Source of the DNA: JACDAE01 sp963744875
GTDB lineage: Bacteria > Chloroflexota > Ktedonobacteria > Ktedonobacterales > Ktedonobacteraceae
DNA: 64,000 nt
Direction: 5' to 3'
NCBI GenBank assembly: GCA_963744875.1
Contig: CAVUVQ010000010.1
Span: forward strand, 186,001-250,000
How positions within the stretch are numbered: position 1 is the first letter of the stretch; each line of letters begins with the position of its first letter. Below the pieces are notes generated by a model. That model was given only the letters and a program-made list of their open reading frames with translations. It was not told the DNA's origin and ran no database searches. Shown one piece after another: positions 26,669 to 35,555 of the stretch. The position numbers were made by a program, and so were the translations under genes.

Positions 26669-27235
26669 ATGAGGAAGAGTATTTTTGTATTCAAAGTTCC
26701 CGTCCTGAGTATCTGTTTTGCGGCTCTGTTTTGCTTTCTGCAGACAGGACTGGCTCTGGCGGCGGCACCAGCCTACACGGCAACGTTAATCGCTGGCCCA
26801 TACACCATTGATGTCAGCCTCACGCGGAACCCTCCTTTCACTGACCAGCCGTTTGAGGTGATCGTTGGCGCACATAGTGGCAAGCAACAGTTCAGCGGAC
26901 AAGTTGTAGCTGAACCGGGGCTGGGTACGGATGCAGTACCCCTGCACGCACAACTCCTTCCGCTGGTCGGCTCACCGGGAAAAATAGGTGGTATTCTCCA
27001 TCTCCCGGTGCGTGGAGCATGGCAGCTCGTTATTAACGTTAGTGGAGCGCAGGGACCGGGCAGTTCCAGCCTGGACATTACCGTTGGAGCGCCCGGTGCT
27101 ATTCCCCCCTGGCTGGCCTGGACTATCGCCGTCGCACCACTCGCACTGATTTATTGGTGGGTACATCGACAAAGACGCTATCGTCACAGGCTTTTAGATG
27201 AAAATAAGGCAGAGGCGTCAATGCATCTCAATTAG
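26669..27235 (+). CDS. YtkA/FixH-like Ig-fold secreted protein with C-terminal anchor
   Basis: 188 residues. GGAG lies 5 bp before the ATG. A signal peptide (basic start, then ICFAALFCFLQTGLALAAA) leads to a beta-rich domain: GPYTIDVSLTRNPPFTDQPFEVIV ... LPVRGAWQLVINVSG. This is the outline of YtkA-like and FixH-like domains, often linked to copper or cytochrome oxidase assembly. A final helix (PPWLAWTIAVAPLALIYWW) with a basic tail anchors it to the membrane. It shares a transcript with the His/Asp membrane protein. Its last 8 bp overlap the convergent kinase gene. Confidence 0.6.
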   Translation: MRKSIFVFKVPVLSICFAALFCFLQTGLALAAAPAYTATLIAGPYTIDVSLTRNPPFTDQPFEVIVGAHSGKQQFSGQVVAEPGLGTDAVPLHAQLLPLVGSPGKIGGILHLPVRGAWQLVINVSGAQGPGSSSLDITVGAPGAIPPWLAWTIAVAPLALIYWWVHRQRRYRHRLLDENKAEASMHLN

Positions 27236-28184
27236 CCAGAAAGTTATCCAGGCTTTGCGTATCGGGCAAGGCCGAGAGAACGCCCTGTCGGAGCGCGGTG
27301 AGCGCACCTGCCGCATTGGCTCTGCGCACAACCGCTTGCAGGCGAGTTGGCTCCAATTGAGCACGCCATGACTCCTGGCCAGTAACAAGTTGGACCAGCA
27401 GTGTAGCGGTGAAGGCATCGCCGCTCCCTGTTGCATCGATCGCCTTGATTGGAAAGCCTGGAACAAGACCGCTGCCAGCAGCACAGCAATAGAAGCTTCC
27501 CCTGGGGCCGAGGGTTACGACGCATAACTGAAGACCAGTTGCCAGTAAACGAGCGGTTCCTTCTGCCAGTTCGGTGCTCCCAGTGATAAGTAGTAGTTCA
27601 TCGGCATTGATTTTCAAAACATCGACGTAGGGCAGCGTGGCATCGATCAACTGGCGTGCCGCCGCAGGATCCGTCCAGAGGCTGGGGCGATAATTTACAT
27701 CGAAGGCGATCAAAGCTCCGGCGGCACGCGCAATATTCAGGGCTTCGAGCGTGGCACTGCGAGCTGGCTGCTGCATAAGGCTGAGCGTACCAAAGTTGAA
27801 GGCTCGCGTCTCTTGCAATAATGTGTGATCCAGCTCATCAGGACGCAGACGCAGATCTGCCCCTCGATAGAAGAGGTGCGTGGCGGTATCTCCATCGACC
27901 TGTGCATGAAAGTTGAGGCCAGTGCGAGCCTCGGTATCAAAGCGCATGCCTTGCGTCTGGACACCCTGGCGAACCAGCGTTTCAGCGAGAAAACGTCCAA
28001 ACGGATCGTCGCCAACCTTTCCAATAAAGGCGCTCTGCACGCCAAGACGTGCGGCAGCAATGGCAACATTGGCAGGCGCCCCCCCTGGAACGGGATAAAA
28101 CGCAGACACGGCGGCTAATGGGCGTCCGATCTCGGATGGAAACATGTCAATGAGCATCTCGCCCAGGCAAACAATATCGATCAT
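27228..28184 (-). CDS. PfkB-family sugar kinase (fructokinase-like)
   Basis: 318 residues. The two PfkB signatures are present: PVPGGAPANVAIAAARLG (residues ~31-48) and IDATGSGDAFTATLL (~248-262), with the catalytic Asp in G-S-G-D-A. The N-terminus MIDIVCLGEMLIDMFP and VTLGPRGSFYC fit fructokinases. It phosphorylates a sugar, probably fructose, with ATP in the cytoplasm. It overlaps the YtkA-like gene tail to tail. Confidence 0.9.
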   Translation of the reverse strand: MIDIVCLGEMLIDMFPSEIGRPLAAVSAFYPVPGGAPANVAIAAARLGVQSAFIGKVGDDPFGRFLAETLVRQGVQTQGMRFDTEARTGLNFHAQVDGDTATHLFYRGADLRLRPDELDHTLLQETRAFNFGTLSLMQQPARSATLEALNIARAAGALIAFDVNYRPSLWTDPAAARQLIDATLPYVDVLKINADELLLITGSTELAEGTARLLATGLQLCVVTLGPRGSFYCCAAGSGLVPGFPIKAIDATGSGDAFTATLLVQLVTGQESWRAQLEPTRLQAVVRRANAAGALTALRQGVLSALPDTQSLDNFLAN

Positions 28185-28387
28185 CGCAATAACTCCTTCT
28201 ATGCGTTTCTTAGTAAGAACATTGTACTCCCAAAGCGCTGATCCTGACCCGGCTCATCCAATGAAAATCTCCTACGGGCTGATCCGCCAGAATGTAACTT
28301 TACGAGCGTCTACATCTTTAGATTATAGGGGTCACGAGGAGGAAGGCGTAGACCCAATCTATTAAGCATATTGTAAAATTCTTGAGC

Positions 28388-28403
28388 TTGAATTATAATT
28401 CAA
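28388..28403. promoter_or_regulatory. 16-bp perfect AT palindrome upstream of the FHA-ABC gene
   Basis: ttgaattataattcaa reads the same on both strands and lies 65-80 bp before the ABC gene start, in the divergent region it shares with the kinase. It is a possible operator, but AT-rich palindromes also arise by chance. Confidence 0.3.
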
Positions 28404-28467
28404 AATCAGGTATGTATTTATGGCGTGATTGCCATGCAACGTCTCTGGAGATGGGTGGGACACGTAA

Positions 28468-31400
28468 ATGATGAATAAACAAGTGGGCCAGGCGACTATC
28501 AGGTTCGTGAGTGGACCCCTGACAGGACGCATCTTTCCTCTACAACAGGCGACGGTGACGCTTGGGCGTGATGCAACAAATACAATAGTCATCCCCAATG
28601 ATCCACAGGTGGCACCACATCATGCACGCATTATCTGGCAAAATAATTCGTGGAGCATTGAAAAACATCCGCTCGCGAATGCTTTGCTCGTCGATCAGCA
28701 AAAGACCGATCAGACGCTTATTTCAAATAATACATTGGTAAAGCTGGGAGACATAACCGGCTTTCTCTTTCTTGCCCAGGGAAATACTGGTGTACAAGAC
28801 GAGGTAGGTGATCCGTGGGCGAGGCAGGCACAACCAACATCACCTCCTCCAAACTCCAATCCACTGACACCTCCTCCCTATCAAGCCTCTTCGCGGCCTG
28901 GATCGGCAAGAGATTTCTCGGGCCTCGTGCAACGACCTGAGCAGACGGCAATTGCTCCACTTTCGAAGATGGGCATTGCGGCTCTGGAAGTGACCAGCAA
29001 TACCTATGGTGGCAAGCAAACATATCCGTTGGACAAACAGGTCATCAATATTGGACGAGATGCGGGCAACGATATCGTGATCAATGATATGTGTGTCTCA
29101 AAGCAACATGCACAGATCGTCCGTGAAGGCAATCGTCTGATCTTCGTCCATCCCCATCCTGGCAGACCCCAGACTGCAAACGGACTGCTCTATCAAGGAC
29201 GCAAGATACGTGGCGACGAGGTTTTCCGCAAACCTCTGAACCAGGGAGATATCTTCCGTATCGTCAATGAGAACGGCAGCTTTGTGACACTGACGTTCAA
29301 CGACGGTAGCGGTGTACAGGAAGATGAGATTCCACCCGTTCGTCCAATCAAGCTGGAAGGCAATGAATTGACGATTGGACGTTTGCCGGACAATACGGTG
29401 GTACTCGCTCATCCCCAGGTATCGGCGCATCACGCCAAGCTGGTGCGCGAAGGTGGCAGCTATCGCATTCTGGACCAGCATAGCACGAACCATGTCTACG
29501 TCAATGCGCAACTGGTCTCAAATGCAGTGCTAAAATTGGGCGATGAGATCCGCATCGGACCATATCGGTTTACCTATGAAAGCACCCAACTGACGCAATA
29601 CGACGAGAGCAATTATATTCGTATCGATGCCGTGAATCTGCGTCAATATGGCACCAACCATGTAACATTACTGAATAATATCTCGCTCTCGATCCCGCCG
29701 CGTAAGTTTGTCGCGGTCGTCGGCGGCTCCGGTGCCGGCAAAAGTACGCTGATGAAGGCCCTGAATGGGTTGCGACCAGCGGCTGAAGGCCAGGTTCTTT
29801 ATAATGGGCAGGACTATTACCGCAATATGGCGGCCTTTAACACGCAGATCGGGTATGTGCCGCAGGATGATATCGTACACCGCGATCTGACTGTTGAGCG
29901 TGCGCTATATTACGCAGCACGAATGCGCCTGCCCAGTGACTTCACTGCTGAGCAGATCCGGCAACGTATCGACGAGGTGCTCGATGATGTAGAGATGACC
30001 CCGAGACGCAAGCTACTGATTAAGAGCCTGTCAGGAGGACAGCGCAAACGCGTCTCAATAGCTCTGGAATTGCTTGCGAACCCCAGCCTCTTCTTCCTGG
30101 ATGAGCCAACATCGGGTCTGGATCCAGGCCTCGACCGCAAGATGATGCTTCTGCTACGCAAGTTGGCGGACAAGGGGCATACCATCATCCTGGTCACACA
30201 TGCCACCAACAATATCAATAACTGCGACTACGTCTGCTTCCTGGCGGCTGGTGGGCGGCTGGCCTATTTCGGACCACCGGAGGGTGCCAAGACCTACTTC
30301 AATAAGTTCGACTTCGCCGAGATCTATACAAGCCTGGAACCAACGGAAGAGAACACCGCCATACCAGAAGAGGCCGAGGTCCAATATCGCTCCTCGTCTG
30401 AATATGCGGAATTCGTTGGGAAGCCGCTCCGAGAGAGCCAGGGCAAGATGAATGGCTCGGCTGGTGGAGCAAGCATTAAAGAACTGCGACGCACAAAACA
30501 TAGTAATCCACTGCGCCAATTTATATTGCTCTGTCAGCGGCAATTGGAATTGCTCACGAACAATGTACCCAACCTGTTAATCCTGCTTTTACAGGCCCCA
30601 TTGATCGCATTACTCTTGATGGTACTGGTACGAGCGGAGATTCGCACAGGCATCTTTGACTCCAATAATATTGTGCAATGCACGACACAGGTGCTCACCC
30701 CCGCTGGCCCTCTCGCCTTACCTGCTGCGAAACAATCACTCTTTACGGATTGCCAGCAAGTCATCAATTTTCTGAATATTGATCCGAGAGGTATCCAATT
30801 CGCAAGTCAGAATGGAGGGGTGCAAAAGGCGCTGCAAAACTTTGTGACGCCAGCAAACAGCGGTGATGGACAACGCGTCATCTTCCTGGTAGCCTTCTTC
30901 GCCATCCTCTTCGGCAGTATCAATGGGACGCGCGAGATCATCAAAGAGGGGGCGATTTACGAGCGTGAACGGACGGTGAACCTGGGCATTATCCCCTATA
31001 TGTTCTCGAAAATCGCCATATTGGGACTGCAGGCATTGATCCAGGCCGCCTTCATTCTCCTGATTGCAAATGCCTTTGAACCATTACACCAGGGAGTCTT
31101 CTTGCCAATATTACTCGAAGCGTATATTACGCTGGCGCTGGCCTCGCTGGGTGGTGTGATGCTTGGATTGCTGGTTTCGGCCATCGCACCTAATGAAGAT
31201 ACGGCGAACAGTCTCTTGCCAATCATTATCATTCCGCAGACGATCTTCGCAGGATCGATCATTCCACTCAAAGATTGGGTCACGCAGATCGCTTCAACGG
31301 TTTTTCCGATCCGCTGGGCCATGATCGCGCTGGGTTCCTCGCTGGGCCTGCACAGTGATAAGATCGATCAAAATACGCTTTTCGGCAACGATACGGCATA

Positions 31401-31542
31401 TCATGGGACATTGTTCTCCATCTTTACAAAGGCAGATGCGACAAATCGTATTCTGATCTCATGGGGCGCAATGGCCGCGACAACCGTCCTGATGATCATT
31501 CTCATCGGCATCTTCCTGAAGAGGAAAGATATACGTCGCTAA
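28468..31542 (+). CDS. ABC-2 type transporter with three N-terminal FHA domains (ABCG-like half-transporter)
   Basis: 1024 residues in one chain. FHA domains lie at about 10-103 (TLGRDATNT...HHARI), 175-277 (NIGRDAGNDIVIND...SKQHAQI) and 293-370 (TIGRLPDNT...SAHHAKLV), each with the G-R...S/A-x-x-H phosphopeptide-binding core. The ABC domain has Walker A GGSGAGKST (419-427), LSGGQRKRVS and FLDEPTSGLDP. The last ~350 residues form an ABC-2 permease with six helices. FHA domains bind phosphothreonine, so transport is probably switched by a Ser/Thr kinase. The cargo is unknown. It is a single-gene unit followed by a terminator. Confidence 0.92.
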   Translation: MMNKQVGQATIRFVSGPLTGRIFPLQQATVTLGRDATNTIVIPNDPQVAPHHARIIWQNNSWSIEKHPLANALLVDQQKTDQTLISNNTLVKLGDITGFLFLAQGNTGVQDEVGDPWARQAQPTSPPPNSNPLTPPPYQASSRPGSARDFSGLVQRPEQTAIAPLSKMGIAALEVTSNTYGGKQTYPLDKQVINIGRDAGNDIVINDMCVSKQHAQIVREGNRLIFVHPHPGRPQTANGLLYQGRKIRGDEVFRKPLNQGDIFRIVNENGSFVTLTFNDGSGVQEDEIPPVRPIKLEGNELTIGRLPDNTVVLAHPQVSAHHAKLVREGGSYRILDQHSTNHVYVNAQLVSNAVLKLGDEIRIGPYRFTYESTQLTQYDESNYIRIDAVNLRQYGTNHVTLLNNISLSIPPRKFVAVVGGSGAGKSTLMKALNGLRPAAEGQVLYNGQDYYRNMAAFNTQIGYVPQDDIVHRDLTVERALYYAARMRLPSDFTAEQIRQRIDEVLDDVEMTPRRKLLIKSLSGGQRKRVSIALELLANPSLFFLDEPTSGLDPGLDRKMMLLLRKLADKGHTIILVTHATNNINNCDYVCFLAAGGRLAYFGPPEGAKTYFNKFDFAEIYTSLEPTEENTAIPEEAEVQYRSSSEYAEFVGKPLRESQGKMNGSAGGASIKELRRTKHSNPLRQFILLCQRQLELLTNNVPNLLILLLQAPLIALLLMVLVRAEIRTGIFDSNNIVQCTTQVLTPAGPLALPAAKQSLFTDCQQVINFLNIDPRGIQFASQNGGVQKALQNFVTPANSGDGQRVIFLVAFFAILFGSINGTREIIKEGAIYERERTVNLGIIPYMFSKIAILGLQALIQAAFILLIANAFEPLHQGVFLPILLEAYITLALASLGGVMLGLLVSAIAPNEDTANSLLPIIIIPQTIFAGSIIPLKDWVTQIASTVFPIRWAMIALGSSLGLHSDKIDQNTLFGNDTAYHGTLFSIFTKADATNRILISWGAMAATTVLMIILIGIFLKRKDIRR

Positions 31543-31556
31543 TAATTATCGTTTAC

Positions 31557-31587
31557 AAGGTCCGGGTGTGGATGCACTCCGGGCCTT
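31557..31587 (+). terminator. Terminator after the FHA-ABC gene
   Basis: AAGGTCCGG...CCGGGCCTT forms a 9-bp stem (one G-U) extended by an inner GTG/CAC, followed by TCT. It starts 15 bp after the stop codon. Confidence 0.65.
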
Positions 31588-31666
31588 TCTCATATCCTCC
31601 CCTATAGAAAGAGTAGAGCTTGACGCCCAAAAGCTCCTTGTTTTATAATAAAAATGTTGGAAAAGT

Positions 31667-31685
31667 GAGAATGATTATCATTATT
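31667..31685. promoter_or_regulatory. Fur box
   Basis: gagaatgattatcattatt matches the classical Fur consensus GATAATGATWATCATTATC at 17 of 19 positions and ends 16 bp before the fur start codon. Fur bound with iron should repress here, giving an autoregulated fur-VIT operon. Confidence 0.85.
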
Positions 31686-31701
31686 AGGGCATCCTAACAT
31701 T

Positions 31702-32124
31702 ATGAAAGAAACATTGACGGGCAATGCGCAGGCCGTGCTGGACGTTGTACGTACGCTCGGAAATCATCCCACGGCGCAAGAGATTTACGATGAGGTAAGG
31801 CATACACGCCCAAACATCGGGTTAGCAAGTGTGTATCGTATTCTCCACGCATTGACTGAGCAAGAGATAATCCGAGAGATCGGGCGCAACGAGGAGAGCC
31901 GTTATGATGGGCAGGTGGCACGTCATGACCATGCTGTTTGTACAGAATGTGGTACGCTCATCGACCTGGCAAACGATATCGTGTTAACAAAAGAACATCT
32001 ACAAACTGTGGCACGGGCAACGGGCATTGAACTGGAGTCGCACGAAGTGAGGCTTTATGGAAAATGTACGCCATGTCAGATGCGACATAAGCAACTAGAG
32101 ACCTCTTCCACAGGATTTAAGTAA
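31702..32124 (+). CDS. fur: Fur-family metal-responsive repressor
   Basis: 140 residues: a winged-helix N-terminus (PTAQEIYDEVRHTRPNIGLASVYRILHALTEQ) and the metal-binding half RHDHAVCTECGTLIDL with the H-D-H sensor site. Cys pairs C-T-E-C and C-T-P-C form the structural zinc site. It represses in the presence of its metal, most likely Fe2+ judging by the Fur box immediately upstream; a PerR-like role cannot be excluded. The VIT gene follows after 16 bp. Confidence 0.9.
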   Translation: MKETLTGNAQAVLDVVRTLGNHPTAQEIYDEVRHTRPNIGLASVYRILHALTEQEIIREIGRNEESRYDGQVARHDHAVCTECGTLIDLANDIVLTKEHLQTVARATGIELESHEVRLYGKCTPCQMRHKQLETSSTGFK

Positions 32125-32140
32125 AACAGGAGATTGCATA

Positions 32141-32761
32141 ATGGCATTAGAATCCAGTAAAAACATAGATGGCGCAAAGGATAACGACGTACAGAAACAG
32201 GCTGCTGAACAGGTAGCCGTTGAGGGAAAAGTACCGCAGTCGGCGAAAGACCAGGTGACGGGTCTTCTCACTGCCATCAGGCATCATGATGATGAATCGC
32301 GTCAATTTCTCTTACGCGTGGTGCAGCCAGGGCTGGCGGGATTAATGGATGGTTCCGTATCGACGCTGGCTCCAATCTTTGCGACGGCCTTTGCGACGCA
32401 CATTTCATTCACCACCTTTCTGGTTGGTATCGCCTCGGCAACGGGCGCGGGCATCAGCATGGCCTTCTCAGAGGCGCTCTCCGATGATGGGGCGTTGACC
32501 GGGCGTGGGAGTCCAGTGATACGTGGCTTGATTACTGGAGCAATGACGTTCTTTGGGGGTGTGCTGCATACATTGCCCTTCTTAATTGCAGACATTAATG
32601 TCGCACTGACTGCGGCCTACCTCGTAGTCGCGTTCGAGCTGGTCCTGATCTCGGCTATTCGGCACCGCTACTTCGGCACAAGCTGGCTGCTCTCGACGGT
32701 GCAGGTTGTGGGGAGTGGGGCGCTGGTGTTTGCGGCGGCATTCATTTTTGGGCACGCATAA
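32141..32761 (+). CDS. VIT1/CCC1-family iron/manganese transporter
   Basis: 206 residues. A charged cytoplasmic N-terminus of ~60 residues is followed by about five membrane helices: VVQPGLAGLMDGSVSTLAPIFATAFAT, GIASATGAGISMAFSEALSDDG and three more. The G-x-x-D-G and M-x-F-x-E-A-L-S-D-D-G stretches match VIT1/CCC1 and the rhizobial exporter MbfA, but the ferritin-like domain of MbfA is missing. It should export or store Fe2+/Mn2+. Its place behind a Fur box and fur supports iron homeostasis. Confidence 0.85.
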   Translation: MALESSKNIDGAKDNDVQKQAAEQVAVEGKVPQSAKDQVTGLLTAIRHHDDESRQFLLRVVQPGLAGLMDGSVSTLAPIFATAFATHISFTTFLVGIASATGAGISMAFSEALSDDGALTGRGSPVIRGLITGAMTFFGGVLHTLPFLIADINVALTAAYLVVAFELVLISAIRHRYFGTSWLLSTVQVVGSGALVFAAAFIFGHA

Positions 32762-32873
32762 GTCATACAAATAACCTTTTTTTCTAGAAAGCAGCGGGCA
32801 TGTGGCATAATACAGGCAGTGGAGTCGATCCTCAATCATATTCGTTGAAAACCGGAAAAAGAGGTTACTTTCT

Positions 32874-34454
32874 ATGAGCACAAGTGCACATCAACAATTC
32901 GATATATGCATATTATGCGCTCTGCCAGAAGAGGCAGAAAGGCTCAAAGAGGCATTTGAAGAGGCATCAGAAAAAATCTTCCACGACCAGTTTCCCGTTA
33001 TCTTCCAGCGGTCTCGTAACTCTCATCTCAAACGTATCTACGACTATACAACTATTACAAATGCCGTTGGAGAGCCACTAACCGTACTTGTAATCTGGCT
33101 AGCAGGTAATGGTCCGTTAGAGACAGGCCTTCAATTACATCCCCTCATTGAAGAGTTTAAGCCGTATTTTGCGGCAATGACAGGTATCTGTGCTGGTGAC
33201 CGGGAGAAGGTCAAGCTAGGTGATATTATCGTAGCCGAACGAGCCTATCTCTATGATGTAGGAAAGATGACCGAAGGCACAGATGGGCCAGAATTACAAC
33301 GCGATACTCCTATGTGGTCTCTACCAACAGAAATCCTTCAATTTGTACAAGGGTTCAGTGATTGGAAACAAGCAACCAAAGAGGAAACACGCCCACCCTC
33401 AAAGCATCAACAACGTGATTGGCTTCTTAATAAGCTGCTTAATCCAGATACATTAAGGATAGATGATATTTCACCATTAGAACTAGAAAAGTATGTACCC
33501 GATCTGGTAACGATCATACAAGATCTACGCAAAGGTGGCACCGATGCCTATCTCACCAGCGATAGAAGATTAAATAATCCCGATAGAGTGCGTGAATTGC
33601 GTTTTGAAACGGTTTTTCCGTTCAGAGATGCTCCACAACCTGCCGTTCATATTGCACCTTTAGCTTCTGGCAGTACCGTTCGCGCAGACAATCCATTTAA
33701 AGAGATACGTATCCCTGTACGTGGAACACGCGCTGTTGAGATGGAAGGGGCGGCTTTCTATCGCACACTCAAAGAGTTTGGTGACACACAATATTTACTT
33801 GTGAAAGGTGTCTGTGACTACGCTGATAAAGACAAGGACGATTCTTACCATGATTATGCGGGTAGAATATCTGCACTCTATATGTTTGCTTTTCTCAGAG
33901 GATATGTCACATCGAGCAGATTTCCTGGTCTAGGAAAAAGACAGGAAACACCCCTTTCCATAAGTGATGTTCAAGCGCCAGAACAGGTCTCAGTACAGAA
34001 GCCACAAAATGGGCTGAATCTCTTCTACTCGTATGCGCCAGAGGATGAGAAAATGAGCCAGGATCTGAGAAAGCACCTTGTGATGTTAACTGTCAGTCGC
34101 AATGGGCCCCTACAGGAATTATATGCAAACAAAATCGGTGCAGGCCTATCAAATAATGCCGCCACACTTTTAGAGCAGGCGCAAATTATTCTTTTACTCA
34201 TCAGTTCGGATTTTATGGCTACTGATAACCTCTATAACAAACAGTTGAAAAGAGCATTCGAGTTGCAGGAAGCAGGCAAAGCACGCATCATTCCTGTTCT
34301 CTTGCGTTCAACCAATCTAGAGGGGACGCCTCTTGAAGGTGTCATGATGGTCCCCAGATATAACAAGCCAATCGATAAGTTTAGCAATAAAGATGAGGCA
34401 TTTTTAGAGGTCACGAATGAGATCAAAGCAGTTATTAAGAGTTTCAAACTGTAA
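32874..34454 (+). CDS. Nucleoside phosphorylase-TIR fusion protein
   Basis: 526 residues. Residues ~9-345 are a nucleoside phosphorylase/MTA-SAH nucleosidase-like domain: ICILCALPEEAERL, MTGICAGDREKVKLGDIIVAE, V-E-M-E-G-A-A (E289, E291) and VCDYAD with D315, so the expected catalytic residues are kept; a ~110-residue insert lies at 131-245. Residues ~381-526 are a TIR_2 domain (LNLFYSYAPEDEK, IILLLISSDFMAT, ARIIPVLLRS). Where active TIRs have Glu, this one has Gln (Q457, codon 34242-34244), so NAD cleavage is unlikely. Such fusions are associated with immune and NLR-like systems. AAAGAGG precedes the ATG; the gene stands alone. Confidence 0.88.
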   Translation: MSTSAHQQFDICILCALPEEAERLKEAFEEASEKIFHDQFPVIFQRSRNSHLKRIYDYTTITNAVGEPLTVLVIWLAGNGPLETGLQLHPLIEEFKPYFAAMTGICAGDREKVKLGDIIVAERAYLYDVGKMTEGTDGPELQRDTPMWSLPTEILQFVQGFSDWKQATKEETRPPSKHQQRDWLLNKLLNPDTLRIDDISPLELEKYVPDLVTIIQDLRKGGTDAYLTSDRRLNNPDRVRELRFETVFPFRDAPQPAVHIAPLASGSTVRADNPFKEIRIPVRGTRAVEMEGAAFYRTLKEFGDTQYLLVKGVCDYADKDKDDSYHDYAGRISALYMFAFLRGYVTSSRFPGLGKRQETPLSISDVQAPEQVSVQKPQNGLNLFYSYAPEDEKMSQDLRKHLVMLTVSRNGPLQELYANKIGAGLSNNAATLLEQAQIILLLISSDFMATDNLYNKQLKRAFELQEAGKARIIPVLLRSTNLEGTPLEGVMMVPRYNKPIDKFSNKDEAFLEVTNEIKAVIKSFKL

Positions 34455-34570
34455 GGGCCCAATTGCACCACACTCGCAATTCATTGGTTGGTCGCCCCAG
34501 GTCAATAAATTGCGGGCGAGGTAGAACCTGACCCCTACTATATTGGTATATTTCCCATATTGAAACCATA
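34455..34570. repeat. Decayed TAGGGAC-type intergenic repeat
   Basis: Between the converging PNP-TIR and response-regulator genes. 'ctcgcaattcatt' and 'aataaattgcgggcgag' are imperfect inverted arms, and 'cctgacccctacta' is the element's end. It resembles the intact copy at 51869-51952. Confidence 0.45.
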
Positions 34571-35277
34571 CTACATTGATTCAACGTTTCTAGCTGATTG
34601 GCGCGATAGCAGCCCACGCTCCATAGCAACCGCCACAGCAGAGGCACGTAAATCAACGCCCAACTTAAAGTAGATGGCGACCAGGTGCGATTTTACCGTT
34701 GGCTCACTGATGCACAAACGAGCGGCAATCTCTTTATTGCGTTCACCTGATGCAACCCTTTGTAGAATTTCACGCTCACGTTTCGTCAATTCTGGTCCCT
34801 TTTCGCAGTAGCAGGGGAAGGAGCGTCCTTTGCAACTGAAGAGGTGACGGATGTTAGCAACCATGCCACATTCTCCAGGCGCAAAAGAGTCTCGCCACGG
34901 ACAGCCGTGCGGAGGGCATGGAGAAGGCCTGCACGATCGGTACGTGGTGTTAGATACGCGGACGCACCCACGCGTAAGCTATGGAGCATCAATTCTTCGT
35001 TTTTGTGGGAAGTTAAAACAACAATGGCAACATGGGGCCATTCCCCACGAATCATTTCAATGGCTCTAAAGCCATCCTGGCCCTGCATATATGGATCAAC
35101 CAGCAGCACACCGGGCTGCCAATCTCCTACCATGCGGATGGCTTCAGGCATACTGGTTGCGCACCCGAGCAGCTCGATTTCGCTGGCCTCGGAAAGCATC
35201 AAGCGCAACCCTTCACAGATCACTGGATGGTCATTGGCGATGAGCACACGGATCATGCTCCGTTCGTCGGTTCCCAT
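34571..35277 (-). CDS. NarL/FixJ-type response regulator (frameshifted)
   Basis: The start at 35277 has GAGGAG 6 bp upstream. Residues ~9-120 are a receiver domain (VLIANDHPVICEGL; phospho-acceptor Asp in LLVDPYMQGQDG; VVLTSHK). The usual switch Lys after the fifth strand is replaced (AYLTPRTD). The LuxR-type HTH (ELTKREREILQRVASG...EIAARLCISEPTVKSHL) is in another frame; the frames join at the run of A/T at 34800-34803 if one base is missing. As read, the receiver frame stops at 34786 and the HTH is lost. No sensor kinase is adjacent. Confidence 0.82.
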
Positions 35278-35555
35278 TCGTTCTCCTCAAATTATCTCTT
35301 CTCTTTTATTTTATTTCTACTCCTATTCTAGCAAAAAAAGGTAACTACAAACCACTGCAAATCTATCCATCTAGCACCTACAACTTTCCATGACCAAAAG
35401 TATGAGAAGGGATGATCCTACAAAAGATCCATCTGGATGAGGCTATATCCATCAATAAGAGGATAGGTATTGCAAAGGAAAGTCTGTACAATAAGGACAT
35501 AAAGAAAAAAGAGCAAAAAGTCGTGAGATGCGACACAAAAAAGGAGAATTTGACA
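35278..35555. other. Divergent intergenic region
   Basis: About 280 bp between the response regulator and atpE. It starts with a pyrimidine-rich/AT-rich stretch and holds no gene. AAGGAG (35541-35546) is the atpE ribosome site. Confidence 0.4.
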
